NCBI RefSeq assembly: GCF_963676815.1
Contig: NZ_OY781365.1
Location: 4,684,501-4,748,500, forward strand
DNA: 64,000 bases
Source: an uncultured Draconibacterium sp.
GTDB taxonomy: Bacteria; Bacteroidota; Bacteroidia; Bacteroidales; Prolixibacteraceae
Reading direction: 5' to 3'
Position numbers and translations under genes: made by a program. Shown here piece after piece: positions 9,870-18,959 of this stretch (within the stretch, counting starts at the first letter, position 1; each line of letters opens with the position of its first letter). The notes beneath the pieces are model-generated. The model searched no databases. It had not been told where the DNA came from and saw only the letters and a program-made list of their open reading frames with translations.

Positions 9870-10178
9870 ATGAAGAAAGAAATATTCCAGTCGAGGTTTT
9901 TTAAAACAATAGGCAATAAATTTGTTATTGTCTTTATTTTATATGCCGTATGGATTATTTTTTTTGACGAAAACAGTATTGTTTCCCATGTGCAAAGCAA
10001 GCGTCAGTTAAACGAGCTGAAGCAACAAAAAGAATATTACCAGGAGCGTATCGTGTCTGACAGGCAAAAACTGGAAGACCTGAATAAAGGTAAAGAGGAG
10101 CTCGAAAAATTTGCCCGCGAACAATACAAAATGTCAAAACCCGACGAAGATGTTTTTATTATTGTTGAAGAGGAGTAG
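9870..10178 (+). CDS. septum formation initiator family protein (FtsB/DivIC-like)
   Basis: The 102-residue protein has a short basic cytoplasmic tail, one membrane helix (about residues 14-33) and then a charged coiled coil rich in K, E and Q (about 45-85). It ends with FAREQYKMSKPDEDVFIIVEE, the conserved C-terminal pattern of the DivIC/FtsB family, where the segment after the coiled coil contacts FtsL and FtsQ. It would act in the divisome at the septum. Its gene is alone here, whereas in many bacteria it follows eno. Size and architecture are exactly those of the family. Confidence 0.85.
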   Translation: MKKEIFQSRFFKTIGNKFVIVFILYAVWIIFFDENSIVSHVQSKRQLNELKQQKEYYQERIVSDRQKLEDLNKGKEELEKFAREQYKMSKPDEDVFIIVEEE

Positions 10179-10302
10179 CAGAAGCTTTTGCTAAACAATA
10201 ATTTCCCTCAACTAGAACATTCTGTTAATAAATCCGTTAGAAAGTATTGAAAGAAAGAGTGCTATTTGCCAGCCAATATAAATTTCATATATTGCTTTTA
10301 GT

Positions 10303-10893
10303 ATGAACGAGAATCTTGACATATTTAAAATAAAATCGAATAACATTGCACCACAGAAAGGGCGCATTTTAATTGCCGAACCATTTTTGGCCGGTAATTA
10401 TTTTAACCGCTCTGTGGTATTTTTGGTGGCTTACAGCCAAAAAGGTGCAGTTGGTTTTATTCTGAATAAAAAGGTCGATTTTCCGGTTCAGGACGCATTT
10501 CCCGATTTCCCTGATTTTAATGCCGATGTTTATCTGGGAGGGCCTGTCTCAACCGATTCAATATACTTTATCCATAAGCTGGGCGATAAACTGCCGGGCA
10601 GTATCCACGTAATGGGCGATTTGTATTGGGGCGGCGATTTTGAAGTGCTCAAAAGAGACATTCGAAACGGCATTGTAAATCCTTCAGAAATTCGTTTTTT
10701 TCTGGGCTATTCCGGTTGGGATAGTGGACAGTTAGAGGATGAATTAAAAGAAGATTCGTGGCTGGTAACCGATGTTGAACCCAACGAAGTGATGGAAGAT
10801 TTAAGTGAAGCTTCGTGGTTTAATTTTGTAAAAAAAGCCGGTAACCGCTATTCGGTGTGGGAGAATTTTCCTGAAAATCCAGCTCTTAACTAG
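10303..10893 (+). CDS. YqgE/AlgH family protein
   Basis: The 196-residue cytoplasmic protein contains the family hallmarks: KGRILIAEPFLAGNYFNRSVVFL (about 20-42; the last part is the F.rSVv.l motif), GAVGFILNKK (about 49-58), YLGGPVSTDS (about 78-87) and RFFLGYSGWDSGQLEDEL (about 137-154). The molecular function of the family is not established; AlgH was named from an alginate regulation phenotype. It follows the divIC-like gene by 124 bases on the same strand and faces the aminotransferase gene across a 6-base gap. Confidence 0.9.
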   Translation: MNENLDIFKIKSNNIAPQKGRILIAEPFLAGNYFNRSVVFLVAYSQKGAVGFILNKKVDFPVQDAFPDFPDFNADVYLGGPVSTDSIYFIHKLGDKLPGSIHVMGDLYWGGDFEVLKRDIRNGIVNPSEIRFFLGYSGWDSGQLEDELKEDSWLVTDVEPNEVMEDLSEASWFNFVKKAGNRYSVWENFPENPALN

Positions 10894-10899
10894 GCAGCC

Positions 10900-11736
10900 T
10901 TATTTCTGACTTTCAACTTTAGTTTCCAGAAATTTATTTAATGCAGCGTAAATCTGATCGGTGAGTTCGTGCACGTATCTTCGGTTTTCAAAACCCAGTA
11001 CCCATTGAATTCCCTGTACTTCTGATACAAAAAATACTTCGTCCATATTTTTTAAATGCTTCAGCTCAAGATTATCCGTTTCAAGTACTTTCCTTTTTAA
11101 TTGCTTTGCCAATCGAATAATTTCCTGGCGGAGAACATCGGTATAGCAGCCTGTTTCTATCGCAGGCGTAAAAAGTACATTTTCTTTTACCGCAAAAAGG
11201 TTGGCCGCAATGCCCTCGCAAACCATTTCCTTTTCATTTAATATAACGGCAGTAGCATTTTTGTTTTTTTTACACGCGGCTTTTACCTGTTTCCAAACCG
11301 GTGTTTTTATAAAGCGGGAATTGAGTGAAAGCGAGTGGCTAAACAATTTTATATCAGCAATATGCAAGTGAAGTCCCTGTTCGTTAATTGGGAAATCAAC
11401 ACCTCGGAATGCTTTACAGGTTACCAGGTAATCGATTTTATCTTCCGAAGTAAAAAATTGAAAGGTAATCAATCCCGTGCGGTAATAACGGTTTTTATTC
11501 AGCATTCGTTTTAACAGCCTGAATAATTCGCGACGGTTTTTTAACAACTCCGGAATATCAAGCCGGAGCAGCTTTAATTCCTGTGCGATTATATCCACAT
11601 TTTCGTTGAGTAGTGGAATACCACCAAAACCAAACCAAATGCTTTGTTTGAACACTTCGGGCGTGTTTAACAGAAAAGGAGTAAGATTGGCTTCTCTATC
11701 TTTGAGTATCTCGTTATTTGCCAGTACATAGGCCAT
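10900..11736 (-). CDS. class IV aminotransferase (PabC/IlvE-like fold)
   Basis: The 278-residue PLP-fold protein resembles 4-amino-4-deoxychorismate lyase and branched-chain aminotransferases. It has ILNEKEMVCEGIAANLFAVKENVLFTPA, corresponding to the conserved E..tsNlf segment that binds the cofactor phosphate, and GCYTDVLRQEIIRLA. The PLP lysine that normally sits in the N-terminal half is not obvious by eye (YRTGLITFQFF region), so activity is uncertain. It starts 4 bases from the rhomboid stop and appears to head no unit itself: the order on this strand is AMP nucleosidase, holA, rhomboid, aminotransferase, all nearly touching, which suggests one operon. Confidence 0.75.
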   Translation of the reverse strand: MAYVLANNEILKDREANLTPFLLNTPEVFKQSIWFGFGGIPLLNENVDIIAQELKLLRLDIPELLKNRRELFRLLKRMLNKNRYYRTGLITFQFFTSEDKIDYLVTCKAFRGVDFPINEQGLHLHIADIKLFSHSLSLNSRFIKTPVWKQVKAACKKNKNATAVILNEKEMVCEGIAANLFAVKENVLFTPAIETGCYTDVLRQEIIRLAKQLKRKVLETDNLELKHLKNMDEVFFVSEVQGIQWVLGFENRRYVHELTDQIYAALNKFLETKVESQK

Positions 11737-11739
11737 AAA

Positions 11740-12351
11740 CTAAAGAAAAGAAAACAAGTTGTCGATAAAGCGACTGAACAGATCCGGTTTTAATAATATC
11801 GGGAAAATGAACCCAAAAACGGCACCTAAAAAGTGGGCATCATGTGCTACATTGTCCGATTGGCGTTTGCTCATTTGGTAGGAGTAAAAAAGGTATCCGG
11901 CGGCAAACAGAATTCCGGGTATGGGAAGCACGGCAAATAAATACAGTGGCTCCCAGGGCTGAAAAAATATGGTTGCAAAAAGCACTGCAGATACAGCGCC
12001 GGAAGCACCAACAGCATTGTAGTAATAGTTGTTTTTATGTTTTATTAAACTCCAGATATTTGAGGCTAAAATGCCACCAAAGTACAGCAGTAAAAAATAG
12101 GCGGTTGCTTTGTTGCCAAAATAATATCCGAAGTAAACGACTGTATTTCTGCCAAAAAAGTAAAGAACCAGCATGTTTACACCAAGGTGGGCCCAACTGG
12201 CATGAATAAAAGCGTGGCTTACCAGGCGGTAATATTCTTTGCGGTGAATAATTTGTGCCGCATTAAACTGCAGCTTTGTCGATAACTCCCTGTTTTGAAA
12301 GGCAATATATGAGATAACGGCCGTTACGCCGATGATAAACCAAACTATCAT
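11740..12351 (-). CDS. rhomboid family intramembrane serine protease
   Basis: The 203-residue polytopic membrane protein shows the rhomboid catalytic dyad. Serine 117 lies in the GASG motif (115-118) and histidine 173 in AHDAHFLGAVFG. HASWAHLGVNMLVLYFFG (about 50-67) is the conserved L1/TM2 region of the family. It should cleave transmembrane substrates within the inner membrane; the substrate is unknown. Its ATG overlaps the holA stop codon by one base (TAATG), so the two genes are translationally coupled. Confidence 0.9.
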   Translation of the reverse strand: MIVWFIIGVTAVISYIAFQNRELSTKLQFNAAQIIHRKEYYRLVSHAFIHASWAHLGVNMLVLYFFGRNTVVYFGYYFGNKATAYFLLLYFGGILASNIWSLIKHKNNYYYNAVGASGAVSAVLFATIFFQPWEPLYLFAVLPIPGILFAAGYLFYSYQMSKRQSDNVAHDAHFLGAVFGFIFPILLKPDLFSRFIDNLFSFL

Positions 12352-13352
12352 TAGTGTAAAATTTTATAAATCATTTCTTTTTGCAACTCTCCGGTTTCAA
12401 CCATTGTAGACACATTAAAACCTTTACTTTTCATGTCGTACTCGCGCAAAATACCCATTATTTCGTAAAGTTTGGTAGGAGAATAGCGCTTGGCCGCCGA
12501 AACATAGTCTTTAACAAAAAACGGGTGAACACGAAGTTCTGCAGCAACATTTCGTTCCGATTTATCTTTTAGGAAATGATAGGTAAACAGTTTTGAAAAA
12601 TAAAAATACAGCCCCGCAACGGTTTTCTGAATTGGGTTGAGTGTTGGATTAGACCCAAAATAATTAATGATCCGGTTGGCTTTTAACACATTTTTTTCGC
12701 CCAGCGCATTCTGAAGCTCAAGAATGTTAAACTCTTTACTCAGCCCGATGTTTTTCTCAATATGCTCGGGTGTGATTTTGGTGGTGTCTTTAACCGCAAT
12801 TACCAGTTTATTCAGTTCGTTGGCAATTTTGCTTAAATCCGTTCCCAAATACGAAGTGAGTAATAATGCCGCCTGTGGCGTGATGGTGTAATTGTGGGTT
12901 CTCAAAAAGCCATCTATCCAGCCCGGAATTTTGTTTTCGTACAGTTTCTTTGATGTAAAAAGTACACCGTTCTTTTTAATGGCTTTGGCAAGTTTTGTTC
13001 TCGAATCGAGGTTTTTATATTTGTAAGCCAATACCAAAATGGTTGATGCCAGCGGCTTTTCTGCATACGAAGTCAGCGTGTCGATTTTACTCAGACTTTG
13101 CGCTTCTTTCACAATTATCACCTGTTTGTCGGCCATCATCGGAAATCGCATCGATGCTTCGGCAATGCTTATGGGATCCGAATCTTTTCCATAAAAAATG
13201 GTCTGGTTAAATCCTTTCTCTGCATCGCTAAGTACATTGTCTTCAATATAGTCCGATAGTTCATCAATAAAATAAGCTTCTTCACCCTGCAATAAATAAA
13301 TGGGGTGGTAGATGCCTTTTTTCAGGTTGTGCAGTATGTCGCTATACTCCAT
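12351..13352 (-). CDS. holA: DNA polymerase III subunit delta
   Basis: The 333-residue clamp-loader subunit opens the beta clamp for loading. The N-terminal PIYLLQGEEAYFIDELSDYIE, then the TILVLAYKYKNLDSRTKLAKAIKK stretch (about 104-127) and the LTSYLGTDLSKIANELNKL helix (about 165-183) match the HolA family, which lacks a functional Walker A. The length is typical. It follows AMP nucleosidase by 2 bases and overlaps the rhomboid gene, forming a tight operon on the minus strand. Confidence 0.92.
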   Translation of the reverse strand: MEYSDILHNLKKGIYHPIYLLQGEEAYFIDELSDYIEDNVLSDAEKGFNQTIFYGKDSDPISIAEASMRFPMMADKQVIIVKEAQSLSKIDTLTSYAEKPLASTILVLAYKYKNLDSRTKLAKAIKKNGVLFTSKKLYENKIPGWIDGFLRTHNYTITPQAALLLTSYLGTDLSKIANELNKLVIAVKDTTKITPEHIEKNIGLSKEFNILELQNALGEKNVLKANRIINYFGSNPTLNPIQKTVAGLYFYFSKLFTYHFLKDKSERNVAAELRVHPFFVKDYVSAAKRYSPTKLYEIMGILREYDMKSKGFNVSTMVETGELQKEMIYKILH

Positions 13353-13354
13353 TT

Positions 13355-14125
13355 TTAGAAACGTAAGTGTTTTACAGAAAGTCCGTGGTTTTTGATTTCC
13401 AGCAAGGCATCGATACCGGCCTGAATATGTCTTTCCACATACGAGGATGAAACATATTTATCGCTTTTGTCGGTTTTAACACCGGTTGAAATCATGGGCT
13501 GATCGGAAACTAGTAACAAAACCCCGGTAGGTATTTGGTTGGCGAAACCAACGGTAAACAGAGTTGCTGTTTCCATATCGATGGCCATTGCCCGAGTTTT
13601 TTTGAGGTATTTTTTAAACCGGTCGTCGTATTCCCACACCCGCCGGTTGGTGGTTAACACCACTCCGGTCCAGTAATCCTGCTCCGAGTTTCGCAGAATG
13701 TGTGAAACCGCACGCTGCAGGTTAAAAGCAGGAAGTGCCGGAACTTCCGGAGGCAGGTAATCTGCCGATGTTCCATCGCTGCGAATGGCTGCAATTGGAA
13801 GAATAAAATCGCCCAACTGATTTTTCTTTTTTAAACCACCGCATTTTCCAAGAAAAAGTACTGCTTTCGGGTGAATTGCACTTAGCAAATCCATTACTGT
13901 TGCTGCATTCGGACTTCCCATTCCAAAGTTGATCATGGTAATTCCTTCGGCAGTTGCACTGGGCATGTTTTTGTCGGTACCTTCAACCGGAACTTCAAAT
14001 TTGCGGGCAAACCGTTCTACGTAATCCTGAAAATTAGTGAGCAAAATATATTTGCCAATTTCATCAAGCTTTTTGCCGGTATACCGCGGAAGCCAGTTGT
14101 CAACAATTTCTTTTTTCGTCTTCAT
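13355..14125 (-). CDS. amn: AMP nucleosidase
   Basis: The product hydrolyses AMP to adenine and ribose 5-phosphate. It belongs to the short form of the phosphorylase-fold family common in Bacteroidota. Visible features are ITMINFGMGSPNAATVMDLL, LFLGKCGGLKKK (substrate-binding loop) and RAMAIDMETATLFTVGFAN, where the ME pair corresponds to the nucleoside-binding segment. The start chosen is the ATG at 14125 (MKTKKEIVDNW), not the upstream TTG, because a -7 box lies at 14183-14190 and the extra residues look unlike protein. It leads the operon with holA, the rhomboid gene and the aminotransferase gene. Confidence 0.88.
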   Translation of the reverse strand: MKTKKEIVDNWLPRYTGKKLDEIGKYILLTNFQDYVERFARKFEVPVEGTDKNMPSATAEGITMINFGMGSPNAATVMDLLSAIHPKAVLFLGKCGGLKKKNQLGDFILPIAAIRSDGTSADYLPPEVPALPAFNLQRAVSHILRNSEQDYWTGVVLTTNRRVWEYDDRFKKYLKKTRAMAIDMETATLFTVGFANQIPTGVLLLVSDQPMISTGVKTDKSDKYVSSSYVERHIQAGIDALLEIKNHGLSVKHLRF

Positions 14126-14182
14126 AAGCTGAATTATTCTACCTTTGAACAAATAGGAATACTTTTGGTTTTAAGGCGAACA

Positions 14183-14214
14183 CAAATGTACATTTTTAGA
14201 GCTCGCCAGCCAAG
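14183..14214 (-). promoter_or_regulatory. predicted promoter of the amn-holA operon
   Basis: On the minus strand CTTG, 20 bases, TACATTTG fits TTTG-N19-21-TAnnTTTG with one mismatch in the -33 box. It ends about 58 bases before the chosen ATG. Confidence 0.45.
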
Positions 14215-14241
14215 TTGAGTTAATAAGTTATTGAGAAGATT

Positions 14242-14682
14242 ATGTACAAACTGAATTTGCCGGAATATACGTTCCGAACAAAAGCAGAAAATACTAAAAC
14301 GCTGATTTTTGATTCGATACGAAAAAAGTTTGTTGTGCTGACACCGGAAGAGTGGGTGCGTCAGAATTTTATTCAGTATTTGATACAGGATAAAAACTAT
14401 CCGCAGAATTTAATGGCGGTTGAAAAACAGGTAAAAGTTAACCAACAGCAACGTCGTTTCGATTTGCTTATTTACCGCCGAAACGGTTCGCCATACTTAA
14501 TTGCCGAGTTTAAAGCACCCAATGTAAAAATTACACAAAATGCATTCGACCAGGTGGTGCGCTACAACATGGCTTTACGTGTTGAACGCGTAGTGGTTTC
14601 GAACGGAATGCAGCACTTTGCCTGCGAGATTGATTATGAAAAGAACAGTTATTCTTTTTTGAAGGAAATACCAATATTCTAA
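14242..14682 (+). CDS. stand-alone type I restriction enzyme HsdR N-terminal-like domain protein
   Basis: The 146-residue protein consists of only one domain. It resembles the PD-(D/E)xK nuclease domain at the N-terminus of HsdR: RRFDLLIYRRNGSPYLIAEFKAP (about 73-95) provides the D...ExK catalytic pattern, and FDQVVRYNMAL follows. There are no hsdS or hsdM genes, no helicase domain, and nothing else of a restriction system nearby. Such short HsdR_N proteins are widespread next to holA/amn in Bacteroidota, so a housekeeping nuclease or DNA-binding role is more likely than restriction (inference). It is divergent from amn and convergent with the acetyltransferase gene, 9 bases apart. Confidence 0.8.
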   Translation: MYKLNLPEYTFRTKAENTKTLIFDSIRKKFVVLTPEEWVRQNFIQYLIQDKNYPQNLMAVEKQVKVNQQQRRFDLLIYRRNGSPYLIAEFKAPNVKITQNAFDQVVRYNMALRVERVVVSNGMQHFACEIDYEKNSYSFLKEIPIF

Positions 14683-14691
14683 ATTAGAATG

Positions 14692-15219
14692 TTATCCCAA
14701 AAACTTCTGATAAAACAATTCATCTTTCCAGCCTGAGAACGTTTTTATCCAGTCTTTTTTTACACCGCTGCGGGAAAAACCGGCTTTTTCGAATAACTGA
14801 ATGCTTCCCCAATTATCGGAAGTAATGTTGGCATACAATTGTCTTAGTCCCAGAATTTCGAAGGAGTAAGCGGATAATGCATTCAGTGCATCGCCGGCAA
14901 AGCCTTTTTTACGGTCTTCGTTTTCGTGAATAAGTATGCCAACCCCCGCCCGCATATGAAAAGGCTCAAAGTCAAAAAGGTCGATGGCGCCAATAGGTCT
15001 GCCGGCCGTGGTTTCTATAACTAAACGCAGCTGTTTGGTTTCGTAAATATCTTTCGCCGACTCTAACAGGTATTGGGCAAGAATATGTTTTGAGAACGGC
15101 GTTTTTGTATTGCTAACTTCCCAAATTTCGGTATTGTTTTCCCACTGGTACAACAGGTCAATGTCTTCCGGCTCAAGAGGTCGTAATTGTATTTTTCCAA
15201 AGCTTAATTTTTCCTTCAT
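14692..15219 (-). CDS. GNAT family N-acetyltransferase
   Basis: The 175-residue protein has the RimJ/RimL-type GNAT pattern: LRPLEPEDIDLLYQWENN at the start, GAIDLFDFEPFHMRAGVGILI in the middle, and the acetyl-CoA pyrophosphate loop near NEDRKKGFAGDALNAL, followed by ANITSDNWGSIQLFEKAGF. It would transfer an acetyl group from acetyl-CoA to an amine, possibly a protein N-terminus or a small molecule; the substrate cannot be told. It lies 17 bases after the GT2 fusion gene on the same strand, so the two may be cotranscribed. Confidence 0.85.
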   Translation of the reverse strand: MKEKLSFGKIQLRPLEPEDIDLLYQWENNTEIWEVSNTKTPFSKHILAQYLLESAKDIYETKQLRLVIETTAGRPIGAIDLFDFEPFHMRAGVGILIHENEDRKKGFAGDALNALSAYSFEILGLRQLYANITSDNWGSIQLFEKAGFSRSGVKKDWIKTFSGWKDELFYQKFLG

Positions 15220-15236
15220 TTTTCTGTTTTTAATAG

Positions 15237-17192
15237 TTACCTGTCGAGGTGTTTCCAGGCTTTTAACAAAAGTTCAATGTCGGATAACAAATTGTAATCT
15301 TTTGCATACAACCGGTTTAGCCGAGCCGATTTCTCTTTGTCGAGTTGTAGTTCAGGAAACCTGTCAGCAGGATGCAGAATGCCTTTTTTTATTGCCGGAA
15401 GTTTGTTCTCTGAATCGAAACCCGAAATGTAGCCGATCCAGGTTCGTTGCCCTGAAATAACGCGGAAAATATTTTTAATGAACTTTGCCTTTTTTGCTGT
15501 AAACCATAGCAAAACCGGACTCAATACTAAAATTAGTACTGCCGACAATAAATCAAAAAGTCGCTTTTTCCGGCGATTGGCTGATTTGGAAATCGCATTC
15601 ATATTCACTACATACAAATCTCCGGCAGTGTGAATGGAGTTACTGCCAATAATACTTGCACTTTCGGGTGGTGCAATTTTATAGTCGATATTCAGGCGGC
15701 TTAAATCGAGCATTGCTTTTATGATTTCGGCCGAGCTGATATTTTCAGCACAAAATACAATCTCGTCAATACGGTTGATGCGGATAATTTCTTCCAGCTG
15801 GCTCAGTTCGCCCATGTAGTTTTGGCCTTTGTCGCTGTTGTCGAGGGCAATAAAACCTGCCATTTGCGATCTGATTCGTGTTTCTTCCAGAATTTGCTGC
15901 ACCCGGCGTGCTTCTTTCGAATGACCAACAATGGCAATCTTTCGGGTGCGCTGATCGTTTAATCTGAAATCGCTAAACCTGAGCCAGTGCCCCAGCAAAC
16001 GGTAGGCAACCAGAATAATACCCGACCATGCAGTTCCCAATAAAATAAGTGCACGCGAAAAACGATATTTTTCATCAACCAGCGAATAAGCCAGCAGCAG
16101 CGAGATAAGCCCCCAAAGAATTCCGCGGCCTATCTTGTAAATGCTCAGCGGCTTTTTGTATCCACCTGAAAATAAAATGCCAAACAGAAAGAACAAACAG
16201 TAAACCGGCACTACAAATTGCATAAATTCAGGTGGATAATAATCCGGCTGATGAAACCGGAATTGTTCCCAAAACGGTGTAATCAGCCAAAAGCCTGCAA
16301 AAACAAACACGGCATCAAGCAGTGGTATGTAAACCTTATGCAGAATACGTTTTGTGGCGGATAACATAGCCCTGAAATAAATCGCCAGGTGAATAAACAA
16401 GGCAAATACACCTGCCTTACTCCCCGGAAAATGTTTGCGCGCAAAAATTACCATGGCATTGTAAAATACCTTCACATAATTTAGCGAGCCTTTTTTGGTG
16501 CTTTCGCCTTTGTAGTGAATGATGGTTGTTTCGGGGTAATAATAATTTTTAAATCCTCCTTGCTGAATGCGGTACGATAGGTCGATGTCTTCGCCATACA
16601 TAAAAAAGGTTTCATCCAGCAAACCAACTTTGTCGAGTGCCGATTTACGCAGAAGCATAAAAGCACCTGCCAGCACATCAATTTCATGAACCTCGTTTTT
16701 ATCCAGATAGGAGAGGTGATATTTTCCGAATTTCCGTGATTTCGGGAAAAGCTTCGAAAGCCCAAACATTTTATAGAATGCCACCCATGGTGTTGGTAAT
16801 CCTCGTTTTGATTCAGGGAGAAAAACACCTTTACCGTCGATCATTTTTACACCCAAACCACCTGCTTCAGGGTGCGCCTCCATAAACGAGAGCACCTTTT
16901 CAAAGGTATCTTCTTCCACCACCGTGTCAGGGTTCAGCAACAAAACATATTTTCCTGTTGCCTGCTGAATGGCCTGATTGTTGGCTCGTGAAAAACCTAC
17001 ATTGTCAGTGTTTTGAATGAATGCAACATTCGGAAACTTTTCATTTATCAATTGCGCCGAGCCGTCAACCGAGGCGTTGTCTACCACAAAAACTTCGCCC
17101 TGAACATTTTGCAAAGCCTTCTCAACCGAGTGGAGGCATTGTTCCAGAAAATGTTTTACGTTGTAGTTGACAATAACAATTGAAATATCCAT
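15237..17192 (-). CDS. GT2 glycosyltransferase fused to a reduced phosphoglycosyltransferase-like membrane module
   Basis: The 651-residue protein begins with a rhamnosyltransferase-like GT2 domain (1-260): IVIVNYN, VDNASVDGS, NVGFSRANN, LLNPDT with D89, and FFMYGEDIDLSYR (acidic pair near 201-202). About five membrane segments follow (265-400). Then comes a CoA-binding-like domain as found in WbaP/WcaJ-type polyprenyl-phosphate sugar transferases (about 415-530, GHSKEARRVQQIL). The last 110 residues start like a sugar transferase (KRLFDLLSAVLILVLSPVLL) and end like one (ARLNRLYAKDYNLLSDIELLLKAW). The catalytic middle with its usual DE.PQ..N...G.M..VGPRP block is missing. The second half is therefore probably non-catalytic. 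It may build a cell-surface glycan; the acceptor is unknown. Confidence 0.75.
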   Translation of the reverse strand: MDISIVIVNYNVKHFLEQCLHSVEKALQNVQGEVFVVDNASVDGSAQLINEKFPNVAFIQNTDNVGFSRANNQAIQQATGKYVLLLNPDTVVEEDTFEKVLSFMEAHPEAGGLGVKMIDGKGVFLPESKRGLPTPWVAFYKMFGLSKLFPKSRKFGKYHLSYLDKNEVHEIDVLAGAFMLLRKSALDKVGLLDETFFMYGEDIDLSYRIQQGGFKNYYYPETTIIHYKGESTKKGSLNYVKVFYNAMVIFARKHFPGSKAGVFALFIHLAIYFRAMLSATKRILHKVYIPLLDAVFVFAGFWLITPFWEQFRFHQPDYYPPEFMQFVVPVYCLFFLFGILFSGGYKKPLSIYKIGRGILWGLISLLLAYSLVDEKYRFSRALILLGTAWSGIILVAYRLLGHWLRFSDFRLNDQRTRKIAIVGHSKEARRVQQILEETRIRSQMAGFIALDNSDKGQNYMGELSQLEEIIRINRIDEIVFCAENISSAEIIKAMLDLSRLNIDYKIAPPESASIIGSNSIHTAGDLYVVNMNAISKSANRRKKRLFDLLSAVLILVLSPVLLWFTAKKAKFIKNIFRVISGQRTWIGYISGFDSENKLPAIKKGILHPADRFPELQLDKEKSARLNRLYAKDYNLLSDIELLLKAWKHLDR

Positions 17193-17335
17193 TTTTCAGA
17201 TCGGCTGTTTTGTAAAGTAATTTTTCCGAAAAAGTGGTGTTTTCCGAAAAAGTACTTCAACTTGTCTCATTTGTTTCTCAAATGTAAGATTTCCTTTTGT
17301 ATAACGAAAAGATCAATGATTTCTGATACCTGAAT

Positions 17336-17962
17336 TTATTTTCCGAGCGAACTTTCGAAAGGTACCCGGTTCATCAACGAGCGGCCAAGCGTTATTTCGT
17401 CGGTGTATTCCAGCTCGTCGCCAATAGATACCCCGCGCGCCAGTGTTGAGATTTTTACTTCTTTTCCTTTCAGTTTGCGGTAAATGTAAAAGTTGGTGGT
17501 GTCGCCTTCCATGGTTGTTGATAGGGCCAGAATAATTTCAACCACTTCTCCCGATTCCACTCGTTCTATCAATGAATCAATTTCCAATTCGGCGGGGCCA
17601 ATTCCATCCATTGGCGAAATTATGCCTCCCAGTACGTGGTAAAGTCCGTTAAACTGGTGGGTGTTCTCTACCGACATCACATCGCGAATATTCTCAACCA
17701 CACAAATAACACTGTTGTTGCGCGATGGATTAGAACAAATCTGGCAGGTTTCGCTATCTGAAATGTTGTGGCAGATTTTACAGTGTTTTATTTCATTTCG
17801 CAGTTGTATAAGGCTGTTACCAAATGAATTTACTTCCTCCTTATCTTGCCGTAAAAGATGCAAAACAAGGCGTAAAGCACTTTTGCGGCCAATGCCCGGA
17901 AGTTTCGAGAATTCGTTAACGGCAGCTTCCAATAAGCGCGATGGATATTTATCGATGTTCAT
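17336..17962 (-). CDS. recR: recombination mediator protein RecR
   Basis: The 208-residue protein has the whole RecR plan: the N-terminal helix-hairpin-helix (FSKLPGIGRKSALRLVLHLL, 18-37), a four-cysteine zinc finger (CKICH...CQIC, about 77-92), a Toprim domain (ICVVENIRDVMSVE and YHVLGGIISPMDGIGP) and the C-terminal Walker-like region (TLARGVSIGDELEYTD). It works with RecF and RecO to load RecA onto gapped DNA. It is a monocistronic gene here, with a TATTTTTG box on the minus strand at 17968-17975, only a few bases from the ATG. Confidence 0.95.
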   Translation of the reverse strand: MNIDKYPSRLLEAAVNEFSKLPGIGRKSALRLVLHLLRQDKEEVNSFGNSLIQLRNEIKHCKICHNISDSETCQICSNPSRNNSVICVVENIRDVMSVENTHQFNGLYHVLGGIISPMDGIGPAELEIDSLIERVESGEVVEIILALSTTMEGDTTNFYIYRKLKGKEVKISTLARGVSIGDELEYTDEITLGRSLMNRVPFESSLGK

Positions 17963-18155
17963 GCAAACAAAAATAGTGTTGAAAATGAAAATATAACAGC
18001 TAAAATGTAATTTTCGTTGAATGATTACTGCTATTGTTGGCTGAGCTCTGCTCTGCTTTTCGCGAAAGTACTTTTTATGTAACTTTTACGTAAATTTAAA
18101 TGCGAAACGATGACATCGTGATGCTTATAGATGGAAACCATAAAGAACAGAAAGA

Positions 18156-18755
18156 ATGATGTTTAAATTTTACAGTATTTCAATTGTGCTTGCAACTATT
18201 TTAATGGTGACTTGCGTTAGGAACGTTAATGCACAGGACGCCAATTTTTTTAGCAGTGGTGAGACTCTGAGCCAGGATAGCCGCCACTCTTCTGCAAACT
18301 ACAACCCAAACAATATGTACTACGGCGGGTATTTAAACATGAATTTTAGTAAAAACTACAGCGTAATTGGCGCCCAGCCGCTAATCGGCTACAAACTCAC
18401 TCCCGAACTCTCGTTGGGAACGCAATTATCGTTCGAGTACATTAGCGACAGCAGGTATTACGACAAACAAAACGGATCGAATTACGGGGCAAGTATTTTT
18501 AGCCGCTACCGGATAACGCCCTATTTTTATGCACACACCGAGTTGGCATTAATGAGCTACAAGTGGTTTTATACCGATGGCAGCGATGAGCGCAAGCTAG
18601 CACCGATGATTTATGTAGGAGGAGGAATTAGCCAGCCCATATCTGAAAATACCTGGTTGAATGCACAGGTTTTATTTGATGTGTTGAACCATGAGAATTC
18701 GCCATACGAAGCGTGGGAACCTTATTACAGTATTGGGTTTGGAGTTGGTTTCTAA
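18156..18755 (+). CDS. predicted outer-membrane beta-barrel protein, function unknown
   Basis: The 199-residue protein has a signal peptide (cleavage after VNAQ near residue 27). The rest alternates polar and aromatic residues in beta-strand style: YYGGYLNMNFSKNYSVIGAQPLIGYKL, LSLGTQLSFEYIS, GASIFSRYRITPYFYAHTELALMSYKWF. It ends in YYSIGFGVGF, a terminal aromatic signature of outer-membrane barrels. About eight strands would fit. I do not recognise a characterised homologue. It stands alone, with recR divergent on the left and malic enzyme convergent on the right. Confidence 0.7.
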   Translation: MMFKFYSISIVLATILMVTCVRNVNAQDANFFSSGETLSQDSRHSSANYNPNNMYYGGYLNMNFSKNYSVIGAQPLIGYKLTPELSLGTQLSFEYISDSRYYDKQNGSNYGASIFSRYRITPYFYAHTELALMSYKWFYTDGSDERKLAPMIYVGGGISQPISENTWLNAQVLFDVLNHENSPYEAWEPYYSIGFGVGF

Positions 18756-18959
18756 AGAAGAATTATCGCTGAGTAGAAATAAAAAAATCATAACTCCCGG
18801 GAATCCCAACAGTATTGAAAGTTGTGTAAATTTATTGCGCACTCTCCTTTATTCACTCTCTATGAAAAAGAGAGGGACGATTGTGTCGAAGGTACAATCT
18901 GGGTGAGTCTATAAATTTTGAGCCATATTTTGCGAATGGCTTTCGAGCGACTTTCAGAA

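Noticed and set aside
14242..14682. Type I restriction system
   Set aside because: Only an HsdR N-terminal-like domain is present; there is no helicase motor, hsdM or hsdS, and neighbours are core metabolism and replication genes.
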